Shown piece after piece: positions 19,860-31,139 of a stretch of DNA of 64,000 bases. The notes beneath the pieces were generated by a model. That model made no database searches, was not told the origin of the DNA, and worked only from the letters and a program-made list of their open reading frames with translations. Positions within the stretch are counted from its first letter, which is position 1. Every line of letters begins with the position of its first letter. The DNA is from Chaenocephalus aceratus (lineage: Eukaryota > Chordata > Actinopteri > Perciformes > Channichthyidae). Location of the stretch: positions 37,610,060 to 37,674,059 of the forward strand of contig CM043800.1 of assembly GCA_023974075.1 (NCBI GenBank). Direction: 5' to 3'. Both the position numbers and the translations under genes were made by a program.

Positions 19860-21539
19860 ATGGCGCAGAGAGGAGTTCAGCTGGAGCGGGAGACCTTAAT
19901 ATCTTGTCCCATCTGTCTGGATCTACTGAAGGATCCGGTGACCACTTCCTGTGGACACAGCTATTGCATGAAGTGTATTACAGGCTTCTGGGACGGAGAG
20001 GATGAGAAGAAGATCCACAGCTGCCCTCAGTGCAGGCAGAGCTTCACACCGAAGCCTGTCCTGCTGAAAAACACCATGCTAGCAGCTTTAGTGGAGGAGC
20101 TGAAGAAGACTGGACTCCAAGCTGCTCCTGCTGATCTCTGCTATGCTGGAGCTGAAGACGTGGCCTGTGATGTCTGCACTGGGAGGAAGCTGAGAGCCTG
20201 TAAGTCCTGCCTCGTGTGTCTGGCCTCTTACTGTGACAAACACCTCCAGGGTCATTATGACGTAGCTCCATTAAAGAAACACAAGCTGGTGGAGCCCTCC
20301 AAGGAGCTCCAGGAGAACATCTGCTCTCGTCACGACGAGGTGAAGAAGCTGTTCTGCCGCACTGATCAGCAGACTATCTGTTATCTCTGCTCTGTGGACG
20401 AACACAAAGGCCACGACACGGTGTCTGCTGCTGCAGAGAGGACTGAGAGGCAGAGAGAGCTGGAGGGGAGTCGACTCAACATCCAGCAGAGAATCCAGGA
20501 CGGAGAGAAGGAGGTGAAGCTGCTTCAGCAGGAGGTGGAGGCCGTCAATGGCTCTGCTGACAAAGCAGTGGAGGACAGTGAGAAGACGTTCACTGAGCTG
20601 ATCCGTCTCATGGAGAAGAGAAGCTCTGATGTGAAGCAGCAGCTCAGATCCCAGCAGGAGAGAGAAGTGAGTCGAGTCAGAGAGCTCCAGGAGAAGCTGG
20701 AGCAGGAGATCTCTGAGCTGAAGAGGAGAGACGCTGAGCTGCAGCTGCTGTCTCACACAGAGGACCACAACCAGTTTCTGCTCAGCTACCCCTCCTCACT
20801 GCCAGCCCTCAGTGAAGCTACACACTCCTCCAGCATCAACATCCGGCCTCTGAGCTACTTTGAGGACGTGACGGCGGCCCTGTCAGCAGTCAGAGACAAA
20901 CTACAGGACGTCCTGAGAGAGGAATGGACACACGTCTCACCGACTGAAGTGGATGTTTTACCGTCAGCAGCAGAGCCCGCCACCAGAGCTGGGTTCTTAC
21001 AATATTCACAGGAGATCACTCTGGATCCAAACACAGCAAACACACAGCTGTTATTATCTGAGGGGAGCAGAAAAGCAACATTCATGGACCAACTACAGTC
21101 TTATTCCAGTCACCCAGACAGATTCACTGGATGGCGTCAGGTCCTGAGTAGAGAGAGTCTGACTGGACGTTGTTACTGGGAGGTGGAGCGGAGAGGGAGA
21201 GCAGTTGATGTAGCAGTCGCATACAAGAATATCAGCAGAGCAGGGGGTGGGACTGAATGTGGATTTGGAAACAATGAAAAATCTTGGTCCTTAGATTGTA
21301 AACAAAACAGTTATTCATTTAATTACAACGGTATCATCACTCCCGTCTCAGGTCCTCTGTCCTCCAGAGTAGGAGTGTACCTGGATCACAGAGCAGGTGT
21401 TCTGTCCTTCTACAGCATCGTCTCTGAAACCATGACTCTCCTCCACAGAGTCCAGACCACGTTCACTCAGCCGCTACATGCTGGAGTTTGGCTTTGTTTT
21501 GAATATGGAACCACTGCTGAGTTCTGTAAACTCAAATAG
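19860..21539 (+). CDS. TRIM E3 ubiquitin ligase (RING, B-boxes, coiled coil, PRY-SPRY), finTRIM/TRIM16-25-like
   Basis: Single open exon of 559 residues from MAQRGVQLERET. An in-frame upstream Met at 19824 exists, but the chosen start matches the usual beginning of this fish family. RING zinc ligands are C16, C19, C31, H33, C36, C39, C55 and C58. B-box-like Cys/His clusters follow at about residues 105-145 and 155-190, a long heptad-rich coiled coil at about 195-310, and a PRY-SPRY domain from about 360 to the end (LDPNTANTQLLLSEG, GRCYWEVERRG, GVYLDHRAGVLSFYS). All domains are complete, so the protein should be a cytosolic ubiquitin ligase. Many relatives act in antiviral or inflammatory signalling, and the ligand is set by the SPRY domain. 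Such genes are intronless or nearly so and multiply fast in fish. The exact subfamily is not resolved. Confidence 0.93.
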   Translation: MAQRGVQLERETLISCPICLDLLKDPVTTSCGHSYCMKCITGFWDGEDEKKIHSCPQCRQSFTPKPVLLKNTMLAALVEELKKTGLQAAPADLCYAGAEDVACDVCTGRKLRACKSCLVCLASYCDKHLQGHYDVAPLKKHKLVEPSKELQENICSRHDEVKKLFCRTDQQTICYLCSVDEHKGHDTVSAAAERTERQRELEGSRLNIQQRIQDGEKEVKLLQQEVEAVNGSADKAVEDSEKTFTELIRLMEKRSSDVKQQLRSQQEREVSRVRELQEKLEQEISELKRRDAELQLLSHTEDHNQFLLSYPSSLPALSEATHSSSINIRPLSYFEDVTAALSAVRDKLQDVLREEWTHVSPTEVDVLPSAAEPATRAGFLQYSQEITLDPNTANTQLLLSEGSRKATFMDQLQSYSSHPDRFTGWRQVLSRESLTGRCYWEVERRGRAVDVAVAYKNISRAGGGTECGFGNNEKSWSLDCKQNSYSFNYNGIITPVSGPLSSRVGVYLDHRAGVLSFYSIVSETMTLLHRVQTTFTQPLHAGVWLCFEYGTTAEFCKLK

Positions 21540-22235
21540 CCTGAAGTCCTTGGAGGAACTCTTCTACTTCTTAAACTCACCGTGTGTCCTTCAGAGCTGA
21601 TTCTCCATGTCTTCACTGTGCAGAGATCAGCTGTCAATCAAACATGATGGGCGGGGCTTCAACATCTTCTCACGAGTTGTTCTGTAGATGTTGGACTTTC
21701 TTATGGCTCCTTCCTGTGTCTGTGTAGCCATGGAGGCTGTCACTGCTCAGGAGGATCCTTGTTCACCTGAACTGATATACAATATTTATAATCACATGTA
21801 TTATTTTGACGGATTAAATGTTATTGTTGCCCAAATTAACTAAAACATGAGTTCCCAGATGGTTATAACACTTATTTCATCATAAAATGTTTATTTAAAA
21901 TGATATAACTTCCTGTCATGATCATAATCAATAAGAACATCATTTATTATTCTCCTGTAAATAGCTTAGCGTCTTTGCTCGGGAAATACATTGTTATTGT
22001 TTTGCAGACTCATTGTTGTTGTTGTTGTTGTTGTTGTCCAAATAGAAAGTGGGTACTCTGATGTTTTATAGAACATAACTTATCATGATAATAATCAATA
22101 AGGAAATCATGTCTGATTCTGTTTGAAACAGCTGAGATGAAACACATTCATGGTGGATAAAGAGAAACTGATCATGAAATCATTGAACAGACTTTTCTGA
22201 TGGGATGTGTGATCAAATGAAATGTTTGGATCATT
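21540..22235 (+). other. TRIM 3' UTR and flank
   Basis: No coding match. Includes a (TTG)n run at about 22010-22037. Confidence 0.5.
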
Positions 22236-22241
22236 AATAAA
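22236..22241 (+). terminator. Polyadenylation signal AATAAA of the TRIM gene
   Basis: AATAAA about 700 bp past the stop codon, followed by a T-rich stretch (GGTTTGTCTTTC). It is the first canonical hexamer noticed downstream. Confidence 0.55.
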
Positions 22242-22593
22242 GGTTTGTCTTTCAAAAACAAACAGGATGTTCTTCTTGTATTATGTCCAAGGTGCCATAC
22301 GAAGCTGATGGAGAACATGTGGAAGTGATCTGAGACTAAATGAAGCTCAGCGCAAGTTCAACCAGGAAGACCGTCTTTACTCATTCATTTACTATTTCCA
22401 TGTTACTACTCTCTCTCCTCTCAATAAGTGATCGGGGGCGTCACTCCCCAGCTTAACCAATCACTTCGCTCTATTCTCACAAGCCTATCATAGCGCTCCG
22501 CTGACCCTTCTAAATCTGCTCTCCCCCCTCTGACAGCTGTTATTTCAGGTGACTCGACGCAACCCTTTCCACCTCCTGTCCCTCTGAATCTAG

Positions 22594-23470
22594 TGTCAAG
22601 CTAAGCCACTCCCCTTCAGACCGAACCCAACTATCCATTCACCACCACCAGGGTCTAGTTAAGCCACTCCCCTTCAGACCGAACCCAACTATCCATTCAC
22701 CACCACCAGGGTCTAGTTAAGCCACTCCCCTTCAGACCGAACCCAACTACCCATTCACCACCACCAGGGTCTAGCTAAGCCACTCCCCTTCAGACCGACC
22801 CCAACTATCCATTCACCACCACCAGGGTCTAGTTAAGCCACTCCCCTTCAGACCGAACCCAACTACCCATTCACCACCACCAGGGTCTAGCTAAGCCACA
22901 CCCCTTCAGACCGACCCCAACTATCCATTCACCACCACCAGGGTCTAGTTAAGCCACTCCCCTTCAGACCGAACCCAACTACCCATTCACCACCACCAGG
23001 GTCTAGCTAAGCCACTCCCCTTCAGACCGACCCCAACTATCCATTCACCACCACCAGGGTCAAGCCAAGCCACTCCCCTTCAGACCGACCCCAACTATCC
23101 ATTCACCACCACCAGGGTCAAGCTAAGCCACTCCCCTTTAGACCGACCCCAACTATCCATTCACCACCACCAGGGTCAAGCTAAGCCACTCCCCTTAAGA
23201 CCGACCCCAACCATCCATTCACCACCACCAGGGTCTAGCTAAGCCACTCCCCTTCAGACCGACCCCAACTATCCATTCACCACCACCAGGGTCAAGCTAA
23301 GCCACTCCCCTTCAGACCGACCCCAACCATCCATTCACCACCACCAGGGTCAAGCTAAGCCACTCCCCTTCAGACCGACCCCAACCATCCATTCACCACC
23401 ACCAGGGTCAAGCTAAGCCACTCGCCTTCAGACCGAACCCAACTACCCATTCACCACCACCAGGGTCTAG
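22594..23470. repeat. 58-bp minisatellite, about 15 units
   Basis: Unit begins GCCACTCCCCTTCAGACCGA and contains CCATTCACCACCACCAGGGT. Units differ at a few diagnostic sites (GTCTAG/GTCAAG, ACTATC/ACTACC/ACCATC) that recur in blocks, as expected of repeated unequal exchange. Confidence 0.95.
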
Positions 23471-24307
23471 CTCTCTCCTGATTGAATAATTGAGTTTCCT
23501 CCTGAAACAAAGCAGTGTTCATCATCACTGAAACCGTGCCGCGCCACACTGCGCCGTATTTTCGGCTCAGTTGAGGCCCCCTCCGCAAGATGAGGCCCCA
23601 CGCAGTCTGCATGATCGGCCGGGAGGGACGGCCCTGCTTATTAGCTGGCCCTAACGTGTAAAGTTATACAAGCGCTTTTCACAAGTAGACTCTTGCAGGC
23701 CAGAGTAGCTGGAGTTAGTCAACAACAACAAAAGGACATATCTGAGAACTTATCAGGACGAACAGAAAGAGTGAAAGGAAAAGAGAGTTCACTGAAGAGA
23801 CCAGGAGGGTCAGAGCCAAGGCTGGATTAACCATATGGGCAACCTGGGCAAGTGCCCAGGGGCCCTTGAGAAAAGAGGGCCCTCAGTGACAAGATCGGGC
23901 ACAACCTCACTCATCATACATTGTTTTAAATGACACTCACTCTTTGATAAACAACACAGCTTTTCTATAGGGTCAAATTAATATATTTTCTAAACCGTCT
24001 CTGTACTGTAGGTCTCACTATGTATGCGCTCAACTTTATTACTACGCGGCGGCGGTGTATAGCCGAATCACAGCCCTACCCTCACTCATGTCACATTTTG
24101 TCACGTGAGCAGAAAAAATGGATGGTGCCGGTAGCCAAACGCCCAGCGGGGCTGCGAAAAGAAAGAAAAAGAAGAGAGCGTGGCGGCTGCATTAAAAAAT
24201 GTGCCAACAATAAATAGCTTTTTCAAAAAAGCAAAAAGTAACGAAATAGGCCAGCAACAACCACAAGGAACAGTGGCGGCGGGTCACAGAGGATGTTGTT
24301 GAGCTAG

Positions 24308-24865
24308 CGAGTATTTGATGACGAGACAGTGGAGCACGAGGTGGTACTGACTGGCTGTAAAAGATTCCAGGTTGAGACATTCAATGTAACTATTGACAGG
24401 TTGCTCTCAGGACGCCTGGATGCATACAAAGTCATAAATGATCACTTTGGAGTCCTATTTGACATGTGCTGTGATGACACTGATCTCCGCAGACGGGCCA
24501 ATATTCTCTCCTCATCATATCCTACTGACTTGGATATGTCATTAGGAGATGAGCTGATCCAGTTTAGGGCTTTTCTCAGCACAGAGCCAGATACAACTCC
24601 TGCAAACAGACTGCAGGTGGTGCTTAAACATGGACTACAGAAAACATTCCCCAATGTTTTTGTTGCGCTCAGGGTTTTTCTCACACTGCCTGTAACCAAC
24701 TGCGAGGGTGAGAGGTCCTTTTACAGCTTAAACGCATCAAAAATGAATTTAGGAGAACCATGGCTCAGAAGAGACTTTCAGCCCTTTCTTTGATGGCCGT
24801 CGAGTCTGATCTTGTGAGGGATCTGGATTTTGATGAAACACTTCTAAAAGGTAAGATCCACTGTC
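24308..24865 (+). pseudogene. hAT transposase C-terminal remnant
   Basis: Open from 24308 to about 24740 (FDDETVEHEV, FNVTIDRLLSGRLDAY, FGVLFDMCCD, LPVTNCEGERSF), then continues one frame over (RIKNEFRRTMAQKRLSALSL, MAVESDLVRDLDFDE). The CEGERSFS-KLKRIK block is the hAT dimerisation region of ZMYM1-like transposases. A one-base shift at about 24725-24745 and the missing N-terminal two thirds make it non-functional. Confidence 0.82.
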
Positions 24866-24892
24866 TCTCACACACAAACTCACTCTCTCTCC

Positions 24893-24897
<5 letters not shown>

Positions 24898-24928
<31 letters not shown>

Positions 24929-24934
24929 CTCTCC

Positions 24935-25013
<79 letters not shown>
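24898..25013. repeat. (CA)n microsatellite, two blocks
   Basis: CA runs of about 13 and 35 units separated by CCCTCTCTCCCTCTTA, which also occurs just before the first run. Confidence 0.95.
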
Positions 25014-25014
<1 letters not shown>

Positions 25015-25242
25015 GTATACATCACTTCAGGGGACATTACATTGACTTACATGCATTTCTTGGAGACTTATCCTAACGTTAACCATAACCAACACATGCC
25101 TTACCCTTACCCTAATCAAGCCTTCACCCTAAAATGAATGATTCCCCTCATGGGGACCTCCATTATGTCCCCATAAGGGGAGTGAGTCCCCACACGTGAC
25201 TGTGTAAACAGATTTAGGTCCCGACAAGGATGGTAATGCTAG

Positions 25243-25243
25243 G

Positions 25244-25292
<49 letters not shown>
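25243..25292. repeat. (CA)n microsatellite
   Basis: About 24 CA units inside the hAT element. Confidence 0.95.
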
Positions 25293-25295
<3 letters not shown>

Positions 25296-25765
25296 TTCCA
25301 TCACATATCCTGATCACTTAGTTGAGAAACCACATTTCACTACATATTTTACTTTTGTAACTGTCAATGTTTGTAACTAATAAAACTCCTTGTGTACTTG
25401 TACAGCCAGCCAGTCATATGTTGGCATTAAGTGGGGTGCTACTCTGAGGTTTTGAGTGATATTACCTAGGTATTCCTGAGCCATACACTGTCTTGGGATC
25501 TTATCCATTCTATCTTTGTCTTGTGATTTTTGACTAAAAGGGCAAAAGGCTAGACATACATTGGTTGAACTATGTAGCTGCGTCCCTGCTTTTGACAAAT
25601 AGGTGTGCGATTTGACATGCCAGATTGACTGAAAATTGTAAATATTGGTCATGTTGGTAGGATTGGGTAGGCGTGGTGTTACTTGTTGGTACGTGGGTTG
25701 GGGGGGCCCATGAGCGCTCAGTGCCCAGGGGCCCCTGGAGGTACTAATCCGGCCTTGGTCAGAGC

Positions 25766-26523
25766 AGGAAGAAGCCAGGAGGAGATGAAGAGAGCAGGAG
25801 CAGGCACGAAACATACTACCAATATAAATACATTGCTTCTAAAATCGTTCTCTGTCAGAATACTGAAATCTGTATTTTTTAAATCTCTTTTTCCTTCTAC
25901 TTTGTTATTTACATGAAATGCGACACGAAAAAAATGGGGAAATCGTGTTGGTGAACACTATTCAATAGATTAATTTTGTGACTATAACACGAAATGCCGT
26001 GAGACTGTGTTGTGTGATCTGTAATTTACGTGGATTTAATAGTACCGCATAGTTTAGCAAATAAAGTGATCGATCTCAGCTAGCGCTGTCTGCGTAACAG
26101 GACAGTCCGTTAAACGCTATCGATTCAAACGGCAGCGGTTTATTAATATTTAGTTTCAAGCTCTCGTCTTTAGTAAAAACAAAACTAGTGGCAGGGGAAA
26201 CACTCCCAGGGGAAGCTGATCCACCCTCAGGTGCTGGGACAGCTCGCTCTCTCTCTGCAGCTGTGTGAGCCGCGGTCACAGTGAACGCGGCTCCGCAGTT
26301 TAATGCAGGGCCGTAGCTGCGTTTTTAACGGGCCTAAAATGATATTTAAAATGATTCACTTTTAATTACTGAACTGCTTGTTTCGTTGCTTGAGAAGCTT
26401 GTGGACATAGTGTATGTTTGTTTCTACAAGTACAGTTTTAGGGACACAAAAGTTAGGGGTGCAGCTAGGTGGAAAAGCTCTACAGTGGGGGGGATGGGGG
26501 GGGCAGCTGCCTCCATTCCCCCT
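25766..26523. other. Intergenic sequence without recognised gene
   Basis: No coding match. A TTAA-target MITE right end (AATAGGTGACCTTTAA) occurs at 26530-26545 without a visible partner. Confidence 0.45.
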
Positions 26524-27116
26524 CCCGGTAATAGGTGACCTTTAAACATTGTGTTCCTGACTCAAGGCTTGTCATTTGTTGCCGAGTGTACATGTGCACA
26601 TCAGCTAACAAAATGCAAGATGACATGTGTGCAAATATGGTCCCAGCAAACATGCACATTTAATTTGCTGCCAAATCCAGGGAGAGCTGTTATGACAGCA
26701 GAGAAATGTCATAACAGGCTGAAAGGTAACTTGGAAACAAGCATCTGTATCCTTCAGATGTGGAAATACAGGCAGAACATTTCAGATCAAAGAGAGCATG
26801 AGGAGGATACATCTAAGAGAAGACAGATGCACAAAACGAGCTGCCGTGTCGGAGGAGTTTAGAGATCTAATGACGAGGATGAAAGAAGACAGGAAGTAGA
26901 CAGGTGACGAGACGCTGGAGGGAGCACGCACGTTTAAAAATAGATATGGTTGTAATTAAAGATACAGCGTGCACAAAAAGGAGGCAGGCAGGGAGATGGA
27001 AGAAAATTATTTGTCAAAACAGAAGCTGTTCATTGGCTGCTCCACTTGAGAGCTCCATCTGGAGGTCACATGACCTGCAGACATGATGTGCAGGGAAGAG
27101 GAAGCATGGATACATG

Positions 27117-27958
27117 TACATGCCGTGCTATAATGCTTTTGGGGTTTTTTCCTTTCCTGTAGTGTTATATAGGTTTCAGTGCATGTAAATGGTCTGCAAA
27201 GGCTAAAATCCCTGTAATGTAATGCCTGAAACGCCTCCATTGGACTCAGTTTACTTCCGTAACATAATGACCTCACTTTGTAACACTTGCGCTTCTATTG
27301 GCTAGCCATCTGACACATTGTACGTGATAGGCTAAGGGGCGGGACATCTCCAAGCGGTTGAACAATCACAACAGAGCCAGCCAGCTAACCAATCAGAGCA
27401 GACTGGGCTCTGGTTTCAGACAGAGGGTGAAAAGAGGTGCTGCAGTATGAGAAACATAAAGAGCTTTTTGAACATTAAAGCATGGAGACATGTCCCAGTA
27501 GAGACACTACATACTGATACACACCTGAACATCAGCAGGAGAGGACTCTTTAAAGTAGAGACACTACATACTGATATACACCTGAACATCAGCAGGAGAG
27601 GACTCTTTAAAGTAGAGACACTACATACTGATACACACCTGAACATCAGCAGGAGAGGACTCTTTAAAGTAGAGACTCTACATACTGATATACACCTGAA
27701 CATCAGCAGGAGAGGACTCTTTAAAGTAGAGACACTACATACTGATATACACCTGAACATCAACAGGAGAGGACTCTTTAAAGTAGAGACACTACATACT
27801 GATACACACCTGAACATCAGCAGGAGAGGACTCTTTAAAGTAGAGACTCTACATACTGATATACACCTGAACATCAGCAGGAGAGGACTCTTTAAAGTAG
27901 AGACACTACATACTGATATACACCTGAACATTTGCATAATTGGGCCCCTTTAAAGTAA
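27117..27958 (+). mobile_element. MITE family B copy with expanded interior
   Basis: Starts near CTATAATGCTTTTGGGG and ends at TGGGCCCCTTTAAAG. Related sequence at 29735, 33870 and (inverted) 6240, 10985, 47070 and 50085 defines the family. This copy has a 57-bp tandem array before its right end. The extreme left end is missing. Confidence 0.7.
27498..27930. repeat. 57-bp minisatellite inside MITE B, about 7.6 units
   Basis: Unit begins GTAGAGACACTACATACTGA and ends GGAGAGGACTCTTTAAA. Because 57 is divisible by three, both strands stay open with 19-residue repeats, which explains the apparent 168- and 173-residue proteins. Confidence 0.95.
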
Positions 27959-28322
27959 AACACGGCAGCAAAAGGACACATTTACACACAGAGGAAAACC
28001 AATTAGCCTGTACACACAAACCAAAAAAAGGACATTTAGTTGAATATATATATATTGCTCTTAAGCTGTACGTTGAAGAGTATTACGATTCAGTTTTAGA
28101 AAACATTCCATCATTTATTATTCAAGACATCCAATCTCAAACACAAGCACAACAGAGACACATTTTGTAATTATCTAACAATGTTTAATGACCTTTTTAT
28201 TTAGTTAGATTAATTAGTTAACAGTATACAATTCAATTCACTGACACACTAGTGTCTTCACAAACATAAAATGGACTGTACAGCAGATGTACTGTATACT
28301 GTTGCACTTTAGTGCAGTGGGC

Positions 28323-28385
28323 AAAAACACATGTCAAGTTTTGAGAATGAGTATATATAAAGTGTAGTTATACCCATGTTTGTAC

Positions 28386-28418
<33 letters not shown>
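28323..28418. repeat. Inverted dispersed repeat and (GT)n
   Basis: 28323-28391 is the reverse complement of 7711-7778. A (GT)n run of about 15 units follows at 28388-28418. Confidence 0.75.
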
Positions 28419-28423
<5 letters not shown>

Positions 28424-28478
28424 TGTAACAGTGGAGGAGGAGTTAATGTAACTATCAAGCATGTGGGGTTTGGTTGTT

Positions 28479-28515
<37 letters not shown>

Positions 28516-28975
28516 TGTTCATGAATAGACAGTCCAGTCATATCAAACATTTACGACGGGCAGTTGTGACGATCATCACCGTCCGTCTTCAGCGTTTCAC
28601 AGCATCGGGGGAAATCTTCCCTCAACTCCTTTCATCTGAGCGCCAAGTGGGAAACCTGCTGGGAGAGAGGACCAAACACAGAGATTAGCGCCACAAATAA
28701 CGGAGGGGCAAACCAACAGATCATTTATTGAACAATTCAGGATCTCTCAAAGGAATACTTCACCCAGAAATGACGTGTGAATGTGTGCATCAATTACTCA
28801 CTACGTGTTTTGAAGTTTTCTTACAGGAGTTTTAGATTTTAATTTCGACTCCCTGAGTGAGACTATGGACCAGTGTGAATGTGGAGCTAAAGCGATGTCC
28901 AGACATTGACCAGGTCAAGAGGAAATACAGAGAAATTATGTTCTCGAGGTACAGGGATAGGGAAGGTGTTTGACT

Positions 28976-29312
28976 ATGTGTATGTGTGTGAGTATGTAGG
29001 TGTGTATATGTGTGAGTATGTATGTAGGTGTGTATATGTGTGTGTGTGGTGTGTGTGTATGTATGTAGGTGTGTATATGTGTGTGTGTGTGTATGTATGT
29101 AGGCGTGTATATGTGTGTGTATGTATGTATGTATGTAGGTGTGTATATGTGCATATATATATGTGTGAGTATGTAGGTGTGTATATGTGTGGGTATGTAG
29201 GTGTGTATATGTGTGGGTATGTAGGTGTGTATATGTGTGAGTATGTAGGTTTGTATATGTGTGAGTATGTAGGTGTGTATATGTATGTACATGTGTGTAT
29301 ATGTATATATGT
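28976..29312. repeat. GTATGTAGGTGTGTATATGT minisatellite
   Basis: About 13 irregular units of 20-34 bp built from GTAGGTGTGTATATGTGTGA. Reads as Tyr/Val/Cys-rich or Thr/His/Ile-rich text in several frames on both strands. Confidence 0.9.
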
Positions 29313-29329
29313 CAATCCACAGGTAAAGC

Positions 29330-29585
29330 AGATTAATAATAATAATAATAATAATAACAACAATACAAATGAATAATAATGATAATTATTGCAGATTATA
29401 AATAAATCATTTAGGGACAAGGGGGTGAGATTAAATAAGTTATACTTCTTCTCACTCCTTTTCGAACACTAGATGTGGGACTGTTTATGTTGCTAATGCT
29501 GTTGTTGTAAATGTCATTTTTTTGTTTGTTTTGTAATTATTTATTTTACTTGATCGAAATAAAATGTATCAATCAATCAAATGAA
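29330..29585 (+). mobile_element. LINE 3' tail
   Basis: (AAT)n at 29333-29357, then a T-rich 3' UTR-like block ending GAAATAAAATGTATCAATCA ATCAA. The tandem ATCA end is typical of a LINE insertion. No coding part is present. Confidence 0.55.
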
Positions 29586-29734
29586 GGATGCAAAATTGTA
29601 CAAAGTTCTTTATGGGAAAATGTGGGGGCCTGGTTTTTCAAAACTATATCAAAACTTCCATTTGCAAACTCTCACAATTGGATGAGTAATAGATAAATAA
29701 ATGCTCGTTGTGGGGGTGTAGTATTTCATTCAAA

Positions 29735-29880
29735 GGGGGCACATTATGCTTTTTGGGGGTTTCCCTTTCCTGTCGTGTGTTAAAAAGGTTTGTGTGCATG
29801 TAAAGGCAAACATCCCTGTGTTTCTCTCCCACCGTGACATCACTATGTAACTCTCGTGCTTCTGTTGTTAGCAGTGTTGT
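29735..29880 (+). mobile_element. MITE family B left-end fragment
   Basis: Reads AAAGGGGGCACATTATGC, then TTTCCCTTTCCTGTCGTGTG and GCATGTAAAGG, matching 27120-27210. It preserves the left terminus missing from the 27117 copy. Confidence 0.65.
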
Positions 29881-30764
29881 GGTTGTTTGTTCAGGAGTTG
29901 TAATATCTGTATCATGGGTCCAGGTGTCCTCCTTGAGTCAAAAGTTCTGATATCGGGCTTTACAATAGAACTGAATCTCTTGTTTGACTTTTATTGCATT
30001 GCATCTGAATAAAGTACTTTAATCTTCTGTCCGCAGCAATTTGTCCTCGAGTCGTTTTTTTTCTAACTTGTTTTAGGGAGGCAAAAAGAAAACCTGACGC
30101 AGCACAGCTTTCTGTTTGAGGCGCGCTGACAAGCTTATATTGGGTAATATTACAACGGACATATTCAAACTACAGCTGATACTGGAGCTTAAAAGCCTTA
30201 TTTGACATTGATAGTTGTCACTTGCGCTAATGCACATTTCTCAAAGTTATTGAAGTGACTGTTGTTTGTATATATTGATTGTTGTGCATCTATTTACGTC
30301 TAAATGTGTGCCTATGTATAAATGTGTCTGTTGATTGCGTATATATATATATTTTTTTATACATATTTCTATGTATATATATTTGTATTTTTGTATTTGG
30401 GATTGTGGGAAACGGTATTTCGATCTCTCCGCCTGTACACACAAACTGAAAGATTGACAATAAAGTTGACTTTAGACTTCCCTCAATGTGCTTGATTAAG
30501 AATTGTGACCAAAGACTGTAACGAGCAGGACATTTCACATCAAATAGAAATTGGTAAGTGCTCAAAATGTAAATATATGTTTCTGTATGTTTCCAGCAAA
30601 ACAACTAGACATTATGAGCCAACATTAGCAAACACATAGCCATTCGAACGCATCAGAATATTTTAAATGTTAGCGAGTTCAGCTAAATTAGAGCCGGAAA
30701 ACATCACGAGGACAGATACAGGAAAACAGTCCTGCCCACTGCGATAACTGTGTGCAACAAATCA

Positions 30765-31073
30765 CCTCTGACCCGAAGAGAACCCTCTGCCCCGAAGAGA
30801 ACCCTCTGCCCCGAAGAGAACCCTCTGCCCCGAAGAGAACCCTCTGCCCCGAAGAGAACCCTCTGCCCCGAAGAGAACCCTCTGACCCGAAGAGAACCCT
30901 CTGACCCGAAGAGAACCCTCTGCCCCGAAGAGAACCCATGACCCGAAGAGAACCCTCGGACCCGGAGAGAACCCTCGGACCCGGAGAGAACCCTCTGACC
31001 CGGAGAGAACCCTCTGCCCCGAAGAGAACCCTCGGACCCGGAGAGAACCCTCGGACCCGGAGAGAACCCTCTG
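30765..31073. repeat. 19-bp minisatellite, about 16 units
   Basis: Unit CCGAAGAGAACCCTCTGCC with two main variants (CCGAAGAG / CCGGAGAG and CTCTG / CTCGG). It lies in the 3' flank of mlf2. Open frames through it on both strands are artefacts. Confidence 0.95.
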
Positions 31074-31139
31074 ATAACTGGACTTTAACTCCCACTGCAC
31101 ATTTTATATTTATATTCAATTGAATATTGAATAATCAAT

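Larger units (their letters stand above)
23817..25757 (+). mobile_element. hAT transposon, internally deleted, with exact 8-bp TSD
   Basis: Inverted ends CAAGGCTGGATTA and TAATCCGGCCTTG (one mismatch), followed inside by matching GCCCAGGGGCCC blocks. Identical octamers GTCAGAGC lie at 23809-23816 and 25758-25765. At 1,941 bp it retains only the 3' part of a transposase gene plus microsatellites. Confidence 0.9.

Noticed and set aside
20271..20768. 165-residue Leu-rich frame antisense to the TRIM gene
   Set aside because: Shadow of the coiled-coil coding region, whose GAG/CTG codons read as Leu-rich on the other strand.
22594..23470. Direct-repeat array considered as CRISPR-like
   Set aside because: Units are contiguous with no unique spacers, and the genome is eukaryotic: a minisatellite.
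27416..27953. 168- and 173-residue repeat proteins on opposite strands
   Set aside because: Both are translations of the 57-bp minisatellite inside a MITE; no gene features around them.
28906..29420. Tyr/Val/Cys-rich and His/Thr/Ile-rich frames
   Set aside because: Translations of a GT-rich minisatellite on both strands.
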